Shown in pieces: positions 46,259 through 55,638 of a stretch of DNA of 64,000 nt. Position numbers and translations under genes: made by a program. The stretch comes from CAZIKF01 sp964539825 (lineage in GTDB: Bacteria; Muiribacteriota; UBA6191), in the NCBI GenBank assembly GCA_964539825.1, contig CAZIKF010000017.1, positions 47,699 to 111,698 of the forward strand, in the 5' to 3' direction. Numbering within the stretch: position 1 is the stretch's first letter; every line of letters begins with the position of its first letter. The notes beneath the pieces are model-generated. The model had not been told where the DNA came from, did no database searches, and worked only from the letters and a program-made list of their open reading frames with translations.

Positions 46259-46984
46259 ATGAGAATTTGGCATATTTTTGTCTTTACTATGTGCCTGGGG
46301 GCCTGCTTTCCGCTGAGTCGTGATCTCCACGAAGGATGGAATCTAGTCTCGTTGACCCTTCACACCCCTGTATCTGTAGACCAGTACCTCGATGAAAATC
46401 TGCGCGGTGGAGATGTAGTCAAAATTTGGACCTTTGACACTAGATGGAAAAAATACGAATACGGACTCATTGAACCTAATCCTGACCAATACTTCACCAA
46501 GTTCATACCTACGAGAGGATATTGGTTTTTCATGAACGCCCCTGGGAAATTAATGCTTGATGAGGGGGTCCGATCCCATGGAATCCTGGTTCCGCATAAC
46601 GGATGGTTCCTCGGCAGTTTTAACCAGGGTCACAGCCTGAGCATCTCCCTGGATGTACTCACAGCCACCAACCTGGGGAAAGACCATGTGCCACAAAATA
46701 TTGGAAAAATCTGGGAATTCACATCCCAATGGAAATCCTACAGCTACGATCAGCCAGGACTAACACTTTTCAAACCCGGGTACGCCTACTGGTTTCTGGC
46801 TCAAGACTATGGAAAGTACACCATACCTCCATTTCTCTCCCTAACCCCAGAGGGGGCCCTTTCCCCAAAAGCAGTTGCAGCTGTCGCTCCACCAATCGAG
46901 GTCTTCCAGGCTCCGCTCACCAGTACTAACTTCAGTTTACGAGGATTAAGAAATCAACGCGTGACCCTCAGACTGAAACAGTAG
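46259..46984 (+). CDS. Predicted lipoprotein with repeated GWNLVSL-type modules
   Basis: 241 residues. A signal sequence ends in the lipobox LGAC (Cys16). Two similar modules follow: the first starts with EGWNLVSLTL and runs through IWTFDTRWKKYEYG to GYWFFMNAPG; the second repeats as NGWFLGSFNQ, IWEFTSQWKSYSYD and AYWFLAQDYG. This module occurs in exported bacterial proteins, function unknown. Only 3 bp separate its stop from the start of the large repeat protein, so they are likely one operon and may work together at the surface. Confidence 0.7.
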   Translation: MRIWHIFVFTMCLGACFPLSRDLHEGWNLVSLTLHTPVSVDQYLDENLRGGDVVKIWTFDTRWKKYEYGLIEPNPDQYFTKFIPTRGYWFFMNAPGKLMLDEGVRSHGILVPHNGWFLGSFNQGHSLSISLDVLTATNLGKDHVPQNIGKIWEFTSQWKSYSYDQPGLTLFKPGYAYWFLAQDYGKYTIPPFLSLTPEGALSPKAVAAVAPPIEVFQAPLTSTNFSLRGLRNQRVTLRLKQ

Positions 46985-46987
46985 ACC

Positions 46988-49900
46988 ATGAAGTTACGAA
47001 TTCTTTTCCTTGTCCTTTTGCTTCGATCTGCTGGATTTACCTCAGAAGAAGGTTATTTTTACTATAGTGGAATCCTGACCAAGGCTAATGGAAATCCCCT
47101 GAGCAGCGAAACCGCTGATATCCAGATCAGTCTTTTCAATGTTTTAACAGGGGGATCAGCGGGTTATATCCAGACATTTGATGACGTAGACCTGGATGAA
47201 GGATACTTTACGTTAAAGATCGGCCCATCTCTTCCGGACCTCACTGAATATTGCTATATGGAATTCGAGGTAGACTCGGAGACGATGGCTCCTCGGGATA
47301 TTCTCCAGGTAAAAGCGCTAACCCATACCTCCTATGATTCAAAAAAGTTTTCGGGTTTGACCACTTCAGAATTCTTGGCACTGGTACCCCCAACTCTCGG
47401 CACCCTTGCACTTCAGGATGCAGATCAAATCGATGTAACAGGGGGCTCAATCAACTCCACCGAAATCGGTAATTTGAGTCCGGCTTCAGCCAACTTTACC
47501 GAGGTATCCGTTTCAAGTCAGGTCATTGCCAGTGCGTTTCATGGGGATGGTTCCAATCTGATTAATGTAATTCCAGCAGATGGCACGGTTACCAGTAGTA
47601 AAGTAGCCATCAACGCCATTAACAGCACACATATATCAACAGGTGCAGTGATTACTGAGAAGATTCAAGATGGGGCAGTTACCGTTGTAAAGTTAGCAAC
47701 GAACTCTGTCAGCACAGAAAAGGTCCAAGACTCCGCGATTACATCCACAAAGATTGCCTCTGACTCCATCAGCACCGCGAAGATCCAGGACTCCGCGATC
47801 ACATCCCTTAAAGTCGCCTCTGACGCCATCAGTACCGCGAAGATTCAGGACTCCGCGGTCACATCCACTAAAATCGCCTCTGACTCCATCAGCACCCATA
47901 AAATCCAGGACTCCGCGATTACTTCCGCTAAAGTCGCTTCTGACTCCATTGGCACCGCGAAGATTCAGGACTCCGCGATCACATCCTCTAAAGTTGCCTC
48001 TGACTCTATTAGTACCGCGAAGATTCAGGACTCCGCCATAACCTCGTCCAAAATCTCCTCTGACTCTATTAGTACCGCGAAGATCCAGGACTCCGCCATA
48101 ACCTCGTCCAAAATCTCCTCTGACTCTATTAGTACCGCGANNNNNNNNNNNNNNNNNNNNNNNNNNNNNNNNNNNNNNNNNNNNNNNNNNNNNNNNNNNN
48201 NNNNNNNNNNNNNNNNNNNNNNNNNNNNNNNNNNNNNNNNAGATCCAGGACTCCGCCATAACCTCGTCCAAAATCTCCTCTGACTCTATCAGTACCGCGA
48301 AGATCCAGGACTCCTCTATCACATCCACGAAGATCGCCTCTGACTCCATCAGCACCCATAAAATCCAAGATGCATCCATCACTTCAGTAAAGATCGCGAC
48401 AGGTGCTATTACTTCTGAAAAAATTCAAGACTACGCTGTAACTGGTAATAATATTTCTGATGGTGCCATCTCAACACAGCACATCCTTACGGCCGCGGTC
48501 ACCAGTACTCATTTAGCCAGTGGAATCATCACGGAGCAGCATTTCTCGCATGGCTCAATCACGACCGAGTTCATTGCGACCGGAGCGGTTCAATCCGGAT
48601 CTGTAAATCCCTCAGCGATTCAGAGCATTCATCTGGCAGACGGATCGGCCACAGGCGTCAAACTCGGTGCAGATGTAGTCAAAACTACCGGGAGCCAGAG
48701 CATTGGAGGGTCCAAGGAATTTGTTGATCCAGTGAGTTTTTTAGCCGGAATAAATGCTACTCTGGCAACAACTAACCAACCTCTAATTCAAACCCTGGGG
48801 ACACTATTGTCCCTGAATATATCAGGCAATGTTACCGCTTCCTCGTTCTACGGAGATGGGTCCAAACTTACCAACATTCAGGTCCAGGGAGTTGGACAGC
48901 CTATTGGAACTACCGGCCTCCTCCTGGATGGAGTTTACCTTTCTCGGCACTCAGAAAATACGCTAATCGGCAACCTGGCCAACACTCATGTGAACCTTGG
49001 TTTTTTCTCCGTAACGGGTCAGGCTGGAGAGAGTAATGAATTTGATACGATCGGCGGAGGTCTGGATAACATAGCCAGCAAAGACTTTGCGACCGTGGGA
49101 GGCGGACATACAAATATTTCCTCGGGTTATGGAGCACTCATTGGAGGAGGCATCGAGAATACTGCTGCTGGACCTTATGCAACCATTGCCGGAGGAGAGA
49201 ACAACTATTCCACCGAATACGCATCCAGTATTCTGGGGGGATCTGATAACGAAGCAATCGGAGAATTTTCTTCTATTGGTGGAGGAGAAACAAATTACGC
49301 GACCTCCTATGCCGCAACAATAGCTGGAGGCAGTGAAAACGAGGCAAGTGGAGAGCTTTCGACAATTGGAGGAGGTATTTTCAATCTGGCCTTAAGTTAT
49401 GGAACAACCGTTAGCGGGGGAGATAAAAATACAGCAGAGGAACCTTATGCCAGCATTGGAGGAGGATTCATCAATACAGCTTCCGGATTCTACGCAACTG
49501 TCAGCGGGGGCTATGCCAATAATGCCGGAGAGAACAGTTCCAGCGTGGGTGGAGGAGATCACAATGAAGCCATTGAAGTCGGCTCCACAGTCAGTGGCGG
49601 AACCGATAATGAAGCTAGCGGACTCTACAGCACCGTGGGAGGTGGGATGAACAACAGCGCTAGTGGATATGGTACGACCATATCCGGCGGACAGGATAAC
49701 GAAGTCGGTGGTATGAATAGCGCGATTGCAGGAGGGAGGGGGTTGGCTCTCACTGGCGATGGCAGTCTGGGATTCCGTGGCGGTGATAGTTCTACCCAGA
49801 TCAGCCGCTCGGAATCCAATTCGGTCTATCTCATGGAAGTAGCACTGTGTATTGGGGCAGAGAGCACAGACTGTACAATGACCATGACCCCCGGACAAAC

Positions 49901-50360
49901 CTACGCCGACGCCCATAATACATCCAATGGAGATTATGCGGAGTACTTTTTCACGGAGGAAAACCTCTCTTCTGGAGATATTGTTGGATTGAACTCGAAG
50001 AGCAGAAAGGTACGAAAATTCCGCCCGGGTGATCTACTGGTAGGCATCATTTCTAAAAATCCAGGTATTGCCGGAAACCACGAGATTAGAGAACAGGGAA
50101 AAAGTGCTCTGGTTGGACTCATGGGACAACTCCCCTTCAATCGAGAACAAGTCCGTATAAATGGCCCCGAAGTTACCACTACAGATGGTCAATTCCTGGG
50201 TTACTTGTTAAGCGACGGAAGAGTCTTTATCAATATATCTCCAGGACATCAGGCATTAAACTCCTCAATTCGAAGCCTGAAAAAGCAAAACGAGGAATTG
50301 AACAAAAAACTTAGAACGCTTGAGAAGAATATGCGTTTATTGCTACAGAGCTTGAACTAG
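46988..50360 (+). CDS. Large repeat-rich surface/tail-fibre-like protein (interrupted by assembly gap)
   Basis: The frame from ATG 46988 is open to the gap at 48141; after it, the frame starting with codon ATC at 48243 continues to TGA-type stop at 50360. Codon GCG-A before and AG-ATC after would join perfectly if the true gap is a multiple of 3, as expected for 60-bp repeats, so I treat it as one gene. Order: signal peptide; an N-terminal strand-rich domain; 20-residue repeats (KIQDSAITSSKIASDSISTA type); a bridging region; about fifteen 16-residue YadA-head-like repeats (TIGGGLDNIASKDFATVGGG type); a peptidase-G2-like domain (DYAEYF, then RPGDLLVGIISKNPGIAGN); and a C-terminal coiled coil. 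Likely a trimeric adhesin or fibre. No phage genes surround it. Confidence 0.7.
47701..48370 (+). repeat. 60-bp in-frame tandem repeats
   Basis: About seven units before the gap and three after, each coding for 20 residues of the form KIQDSA(I/V)TSxK(I/V)(A/S)SDS(I)STA. The units at 48001 and 48061 differ by a single base, and the unit after the gap is nearly the same again, showing recent expansion. Units toward both ends are more diverged. Confidence 0.9.
48141..48240. other. Assembly gap (100 N)
   Basis: Exactly 100 unknown bases in the most uniform part of the tandem repeat. This is a scaffolding placeholder; the real length is unknown and is probably a multiple of 60 bases. It breaks the reading frame only formally. 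Confidence 0.98.
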
Positions 50361-50400
50361 TAAGTTTTCGCTACCGGACTGGGTAGAGTCAATTACAACA

Positions 50401-50429
50401 TTGGAGAGTAGTACAGGGTGCAGTAGAAT
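50401..50429 (+). promoter_or_regulatory. Candidate promoter of the lysine operon
   Basis: TTGGAG at 50401-50406 and TAGAAT at 50424-50429 with a 17-bp spacer. The start point would be near 50436, giving a leader of about 16 bases that holds the GGAGA (50439-50443) before the kdd ATG. Confidence 0.4.
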
Positions 50430-50451
50430 AGGAAAACTGGAGAATTTCCCT

Positions 50452-51504
50452 ATGACTAATCTCTGTCCCTTTGGAACCCATCGTGTCCTTGAACCTTGTG
50501 GATCACTACCCCAAAATGCCTGGAAGTTAGATCCTTCTCTTCCTATAAGAGAAAATGAACTTCTGATCTCAGTTGATACTTTAAACATTGATTCCGCTTC
50601 CTTTCATCAAATGCTCGAAGAGTCCGGGGGAAACCCAAAAGGAGTCGGAGAGAAGGTACTTGAAACAGTCCTAACTCGCGGTAAGCAGCATAATCCAGTC
50701 ACTGGCTCAGGCGGCATGCTTTTAGGAACCGTCGCTGAAATCGGACCGAAATATCACTCCCCTACTTCTGTTAAGAAAGGACAGAGGCTGGCAACACTGG
50801 TTTCCTTGAGTCTTACCCCCCTCCAGATTGAGGAGGTACTAGCTGTCCACCCAACCATGGATCAAATTGATGTAAGGGGAACTGCAATTTTGTTTCCAAC
50901 CGGTAATTTTGCTGTTTTGCCCGATGATCTACCCGAAACTCTTTGCCTGGCTGCCCTTGATGTGTGTGGAGCACCTGCCCAGATGCCCCGGATTGCCAGG
51001 CAAGGCATGACGGTAGTTGTACTCGGTGCCGGGGGAAAGTCAGGCTTGCTTTGCTGTGCGGCTTTAAGGGAAATTCTGGGAAGCAGCGGGAAATTGATAG
51101 GAATTGAGCGCTCTGAGAACGAGCCTACACGACGTCTTCGATCCCTGAACTTCTGCGATGAATTGATTCTTGCAGATGCAACCTCGCCACTTGAAGTTCA
51201 TGAATTGGTTTCTAAATCGACCCAGGGAAAACTCGCCGATCTTGTGGTGAATCTCACTAATGTTGCCCAGGTAGAGATGAGCTGTATTCTATGTTCCAAA
51301 CCAGGAGGAATTGTATATTTTTTCTCCATGGCGACCTCCTTTTCCCAGGCAGCCCTCGGAGCGGAAGGTATAAGCTCTGATTCCCACCTCGTCATCGGCA
51401 ATGGCTTTGTACCTGGCGCTGCCGATTACACGCTCAATTTGATTCGCCGACAGGATAGACTGCGCCAGCATCTTGTAAATTTCTACTCCCACCAAACTGG
51501 GTAG
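50452..51504 (+). CDS. kdd: L-erythro-3,5-diaminohexanoate dehydrogenase
   Basis: 350 residues. An N-terminal segment with CPFGTHRVLEP, a Rossmann-type nucleotide site VVVLGAGGKSGLLCCAALRE (about 193-212) and a zinc-free MDR-like layout agree with the lysine-pathway dehydrogenase. Oxidises 3,5-diaminohexanoate to 5-amino-3-oxohexanoate. The start is ATG 50452-50454 with GGAGA nine bases before; a TTG at 50401 falls in the promoter. First gene of the operon kdd-kamB-kamC-kamD-kamE-kat-kce. Confidence 0.88.
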   Translation: MTNLCPFGTHRVLEPCGSLPQNAWKLDPSLPIRENELLISVDTLNIDSASFHQMLEESGGNPKGVGEKVLETVLTRGKQHNPVTGSGGMLLGTVAEIGPKYHSPTSVKKGQRLATLVSLSLTPLQIEEVLAVHPTMDQIDVRGTAILFPTGNFAVLPDDLPETLCLAALDVCGAPAQMPRIARQGMTVVVLGAGGKSGLLCCAALREILGSSGKLIGIERSENEPTRRLRSLNFCDELILADATSPLEVHELVSKSTQGKLADLVVNLTNVAQVEMSCILCSKPGGIVYFFSMATSFSQAALGAEGISSDSHLVIGNGFVPGAADYTLNLIRRQDRLRQHLVNFYSHQTG

Positions 51505-51520
51505 GGAAAGGACTAGTCCC

Positions 51521-52498
51521 ATTTCACTACAGACTTACGGCTTTCTTGGTTCGGACAAAAATGCCGGAAAAACTACGGCGATGGGATTCGTGTCCAAAAA
51601 GTTCAGAGACCAGGGAAAAAGGATTCTTTTCTCTTCGGTGGGAATCAATGGGGAGTGCGTTGATACCTATGAAGGAATACCAAAACCATCTATAAAGTTA
51701 TCTCCCGGTGATTTCTTTGTTACTGCTTCAGCCCATCTTTCAGGAAACTCGGGAAAATTTCGTATGATTCAGTGTTTTGGCCCCCCTGAGTTTTCCCGTA
51801 ATTATTGCCTCTGCCAGGCTTTGATAAGTCAATCATGGATCTTGGAAGGTCCTAACGATCTTGCTTCCCTGGTGAACCTGAAAGAGGGCTTAAAAGAGTG
51901 GGAGACCAACTTGATAGTTTTGCTGGATGGATCCATTGACCGCCAGTTCCTGGGACATCCTAAAATCTGTGATTACTTCTATTTTTCCTTGCTGATTACA
52001 GATCGAAAGGAGCAAATAGAAAAAGCATCCCAACTTCTTGAACCCATCCATTTTAAAGCCTGCTCGAATGAGCAAAGAGAATGGATCCAGAAAATCGTCA
52101 GGACTCAAACACGCAGCTTGCTGTTCGACGAGTCTGGGATGCTGGTCTATGAAGGATTCCAGCCACCCTTTCTAGACTCAGAATTGAAGTCGAAAATCCG
52201 CCCATTGGCATCCAATTCCTGTACTTTGTACCTCAATGGGGCCTTAACCCATTCCCTGTGCAATTTCCTATCTCCTTACCAGAATTGGAGGATTATTCTT
52301 GATAATTTTACACTCTACCAGAGAATCTCAGTGACTAAGGAGAAGCGCAGTTTTCGCCCCGAAATCTGCCTTTTCCACCCCTTGAGACTCAAGGGAATCT
52401 TTCTTCGAGAGGTCTCGTTTCAAAGCTTGGACCTCCCAGAAAAGATTCCAATTCATAATATTTATCGCGAGGACTCTGATGCCATTAGTATTTCCTGA
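51521..52498 (+). CDS. kamB: KamB-like P-loop protein of the lysine aminomutase cluster, ATT start proposed
   Basis: The first ATG (51581) cuts off a P-loop that the same frame encodes just upstream: GFLGSDKNAGKTTA, a BioD-type Walker A with five residues between the first G and GKT. No ATG, GTG or TTG lies between it and the kdd stop. ATT at 51521-51523 gives 325 residues (ISLQTYGFLGSDK...) and has AAAGGA 8 bases upstream, so I propose ATT as start. The gene's place between kdd and the MutS-like gene matches kamB of the beta-lysine gene clusters (for example in Fusobacterium), thought to help aminomutase assembly or reactivation. That function is unproven. It overlaps kamC by 20 bp. Confidence 0.65.
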   Translation: MSLQTYGFLGSDKNAGKTTAMGFVSKKFRDQGKRILFSSVGINGECVDTYEGIPKPSIKLSPGDFFVTASAHLSGNSGKFRMIQCFGPPEFSRNYCLCQALISQSWILEGPNDLASLVNLKEGLKEWETNLIVLLDGSIDRQFLGHPKICDYFYFSLLITDRKEQIEKASQLLEPIHFKACSNEQREWIQKIVRTQTRSLLFDESGMLVYEGFQPPFLDSELKSKIRPLASNSCTLYLNGALTHSLCNFLSPYQNWRIILDNFTLYQRISVTKEKRSFRPEICLFHPLRLKGIFLREVSFQSLDLPEKIPIHNIYREDSDAISIS

Positions 52499-54011
52499 GA
52501 ATGCTCATACACACCTGATTGATGAGCTAGGACTGGTTGATTTCCTCAATAAGTTTCAAGCCCCGGTCCCCATCCTGGGAAAGACACTCCTCAAACCACT
52601 AAAGGAATCTGATGCCAGAGATCACTTCGAGAGCCTGAAGAACCTGGATCAGAAGATCCATCAATCGAATCTCAATGCATTGAAGATGCTTCAATTTACC
52701 CAAAAACTTCCGTGTCTTGACGCTGTTTTTACGGCCTTTCAAAATCAAAATCTGGAACAGTATGAACTGCGTATTCTGGCTGAATTTCTCAGTATTGAAC
52801 TTCATCTTCTTAAGTTGGAGTCCAGCTTCTCAGCAATCGATGATGAAGAGAGTCTGCTGAGCACGATGCTAACCATTTTGGATAAGACTCTGGAAAACGG
52901 TTATGAATTCATAAGAGGAAATGAGAATCTAAAATTGCTCCAAATCCGCCTGGAAAATATAGATAACGAGTTCGATTCCAAGATTTCTATGATTGAAAAG
53001 CGAATTTTCTCTGAGACTGGACTCAAAATTGCCTATCCCAATCCCAGGGAAAGGATCGATATTGATGATTCAGTATTGGAAAGCCTGAAAGATTGTTCGC
53101 TTGTCTCTGTTACTGAAGAATCACAACGTATCATTATTGAAGTAAAGCTCCCTTTGGATTTGGAGCGACTTGAGCAGGATCGAAAGCAAGCCTTGCTTGA
53201 GTTTGAAGGGGAAGTTCAACAGATTCTAAGAAGTGTTAACTCTAAGTTTTCCCCCCTCGTCGAGCGCTTTGAAGAACACTACTCTAAACGAAAGGCTCGT
53301 GCATTTGAGTACCTGCTGCTAGCTACCGCCCAGGAATCTGACCTGGTGTTGCCGCAGTTAACCCATGACCCAATTCTCGAAATCAGCCACGGAAAATTAC
53401 CCATTCTCTCTGATCGAAAGGAAGATTATCTTCCCCTGGATCTCAGCCTGGAGCAAAATGTCCAAGTTTTGGTGGGACCCAATATGACCGGGAAAACCAC
53501 TATTTTAAAAACCCTGTATTTCCTCCTCTTTCTCACCAGGCATGGTCTACCGGTTCCCGCCCGAAAGATGCGTTTAAAACTTCCATCGGAGCTCTTTCTC
53601 CACCTCCCCAATCCCGGTGATTTACAAAAGAACCTCTCAGCTCTTGGGGACGAACTTGAGTTCTGGGCCAGAGAGTTTCCAAAGAACTCCCTCGTGCTTG
53701 TAGACGAACTCTTTCAATCCACTGATCCGGTAAGCGGGGCTCAGTTGAGCAAAATCTTCCTGGAGGAATTTCGGAATTCCGGGATCTTCTTACTAGTCAC
53801 CAGTCACTATTCACAAGTATTGAAGGTATCAGGCCTTCGTTTCCTGCGCATGAAAAACTATGGTGGACCTGTTCCTTTTCAACCGGAGACGGAGCCCCTG
53901 TCAGGTATTGAGTCGGAGGTATTGAAATCCACGCTTGATTTTCAGCTTCCCGACCGAGTGATCGATCGTATCAAAAAGAGAATTCAGAGATTACAAAAGA
54001 CTGAGAAATAA
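52479..54011 (+). CDS. kamC: KamC, MutS-related ATPase of the lysine aminomutase cluster
   Basis: 510 residues. The C-terminal ATPase resembles MutS: Walker A VGPNMTGKTTILKTL (about 330-344) and Walker B with signature LVLVDELFQSTDP (about 405). The mismatch-binding domain of MutS1 is absent; the front half is helical. MutS-like kamC genes accompany kamDE in beta-lysine fermenters and may serve as reactivating factors for the B12 enzyme. It overlaps kamB by 20 bp; GAGGA precedes its ATG. Confidence 0.8.
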   Translation: MPLVFPENAHTHLIDELGLVDFLNKFQAPVPILGKTLLKPLKESDARDHFESLKNLDQKIHQSNLNALKMLQFTQKLPCLDAVFTAFQNQNLEQYELRILAEFLSIELHLLKLESSFSAIDDEESLLSTMLTILDKTLENGYEFIRGNENLKLLQIRLENIDNEFDSKISMIEKRIFSETGLKIAYPNPRERIDIDDSVLESLKDCSLVSVTEESQRIIIEVKLPLDLERLEQDRKQALLEFEGEVQQILRSVNSKFSPLVERFEEHYSKRKARAFEYLLLATAQESDLVLPQLTHDPILEISHGKLPILSDRKEDYLPLDLSLEQNVQVLVGPNMTGKTTILKTLYFLLFLTRHGLPVPARKMRLKLPSELFLHLPNPGDLQKNLSALGDELEFWAREFPKNSLVLVDELFQSTDPVSGAQLSKIFLEEFRNSGIFLLVTSHYSQVLKVSGLRFLRMKNYGGPVPFQPETEPLSGIESEVLKSTLDFQLPDRVIDRIKKRIQRLQKTEK

Positions 54012-54075
54012 GCTCGAATTCTGGTTTCAGGACCCCTTAGCTCTAATGTACAATGCAATCCAAAGGATCGCATCT

Positions 54076-55638
54076 ATGCCTCGAATTCCATTGAATCAAG
54101 ACCAGGTCTTGCGAGTGAAGGGACTCGCCAAAGAAATCGCGGATCGAATTCAGAACTTTATCGATTCTCATTCTTCCGTTTCTACCGAACGGACCATCCT
54201 AAGGCTCTTTGGTATTGATGGAACCAATGACCAGGAGATTCCTCTACCTAACCGCATTGTGGACCTCCTCCGGGAACAAAACCTCCTTGAACAGGGAATC
54301 TCCTTTCCCTTTAGCGCAGCTTGCCTCAAGTCCCGTAGAGACACCCAAACCACCGCTGAAATGATTGATCGGGGGGAAATAATTCTAGGAGATTACGATG
54401 GGATTTCAATTTCCAAGATCCGCGAACAGGTGTCTGTGTTTGCAGCAGGCGCGATTGAACTTCTCGATAGTACCAGGCAGAGAAAACAGAGGAAGCGGGA
54501 ACAATTCCCTATGGGAGCCCAGCCCTGGAAGTATCTGATCGTAGCCACGGGAAATATTTTTGAAGATCGAACCCAGGCAATTTCTGCAGTTCACTGCGGG
54601 GCTGATGTGATCGCCGTGATCCGTACCACAGCGCAATCCCTTCTTGACCATGTCCCTTACGGCGCGACCACCGAAGGGTGGGGGGGGACAATGGCTACCC
54701 AGGAGAACTTCCGAATCATGCGCAAGTCCCTGGATGAAGCCTCAGAACAGGCCGGAAGATACGTAATGTTAACCAATTACTCCTCTGGCCTGTGTATGGC
54801 TGAGATTGCCGCGTGTGCCGCCATAGAAGATCTTGATATGCTCCTCAATGACTCTATGTACGGAATCCTTTTTCGCGACATCAATATGCAGCGCACTTTC
54901 ATCGATCAATACTTCTCCAGGATGATCTGCGCAAGGGCCAAGATTGTTATCAACACAGGCGAAGATAACTACCTGACTACCTCTGACGCCATAGAACAGG
55001 CTCATACCGTAACCGCTTCCCAATTGATTAACGAGGCTATGGCCCGTAATGCCCTCATCACTGATGAAATTATGGGTCTCGGACATGCCTTTGAAATCAG
55101 CCCCAATGTTCCCAATGCATTCCTTTACGAATTAGCCCATGCCCAACTTGCCAGGGAGCTTTTTCCAAATGCTCCCTTAAAGTATATGCCGCCTACCAAA
55201 CACAAAAGTACGGACATCTTTTTCTCTCACAGCATGGACACACTCTTTAACCTGGCCTCTGTCACAACTGGCCAGGGAATTCACCTGGCGGGAATCCTCT
55301 CCGAGGCAATCCATACACCCCTCATGCAGGAAAGATTCAAAGCCCTCCAGTCCATTAACTACGTTTTTGGAGTCGCTCGAGAGCTTGGAGACGAGATAGA
55401 GTGGAAGGAAGATGGTTTCATCGTAAATAGAGCTAAAACCGTCCTTGGAGAAACGGAGAAAATGCTTGAGGAGATTTTAGAGTTAGGAGGACTCCGCAAA
55501 GCGATAGAAGCCGGAAAGTTTGCTAACATCATTCGTACTTTTGAGGGAGGAAAGGGATTCGACGGAGTATTTTTAAAGGCCGAAAACTACTCAAACCCGG
55601 TAATGGAGATTCTTTCGAAGGAGGGGGTCATTGTCTGA
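54076..55638 (+). CDS. kamD: Lysine 5,6-aminomutase alpha subunit
   Basis: 520 residues, the family length. The barrel carries MGAQPWKYLIVATGNIFEDR and GATTEGWGGTMATQENFR, close to known KamD sequences. With KamE it moves the terminal amino group of beta-lysine to C5, using adenosylcobalamin and PLP. I set the start at ATG 54076-54078, which has AAGGA 8 bases upstream; the ATG at 54046 lacks a ribosome binding site. Its stop overlaps the TTG start of kamE. Confidence 0.95.
   Translation: MPRIPLNQDQVLRVKGLAKEIADRIQNFIDSHSSVSTERTILRLFGIDGTNDQEIPLPNRIVDLLREQNLLEQGISFPFSAACLKSRRDTQTTAEMIDRGEIILGDYDGISISKIREQVSVFAAGAIELLDSTRQRKQRKREQFPMGAQPWKYLIVATGNIFEDRTQAISAVHCGADVIAVIRTTAQSLLDHVPYGATTEGWGGTMATQENFRIMRKSLDEASEQAGRYVMLTNYSSGLCMAEIAACAAIEDLDMLLNDSMYGILFRDINMQRTFIDQYFSRMICARAKIVINTGEDNYLTTSDAIEQAHTVTASQLINEAMARNALITDEIMGLGHAFEISPNVPNAFLYELAHAQLARELFPNAPLKYMPPTKHKSTDIFFSHSMDTLFNLASVTTGQGIHLAGILSEAIHTPLMQERFKALQSINYVFGVARELGDEIEWKEDGFIVNRAKTVLGETEKMLEEILELGGLRKAIEAGKFANIIRTFEGGKGFDGVFLKAENYSNPVMEILSKEGVIV

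Noticed and set aside
47701..48370. CRISPR array
   Set aside because: The repeats are contiguous 60-mers without spacers and keep one protein reading frame.
47693..48382. Minus-strand open frame over the 60-bp repeats
   Set aside because: The repeat unit happens to lack stops in several frames, so long open frames are expected. The plus-strand frame continues into recognisable domains.
49392..49916. Minus-strand open frame of 174 codons opposite the YadA-like repeats
   Set aside because: Shadow of the glycine-rich repeats; no start signal and no domain.
46988..50360. Prophage tail fibre
   Set aside because: Tail-fibre-like domains are present, but no other phage gene, integrase or att site is nearby, and the preceding gene is a lipoprotein.
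50401..50403. TTG as the start of kdd
   Set aside because: It coincides with a promoter -35 element, and the downstream ATG has a proper ribosome binding site.
51581..51583. ATG as the start of kamB
   Set aside because: It removes a well-formed P-loop encoded just upstream in the same frame and has no ribosome binding site.
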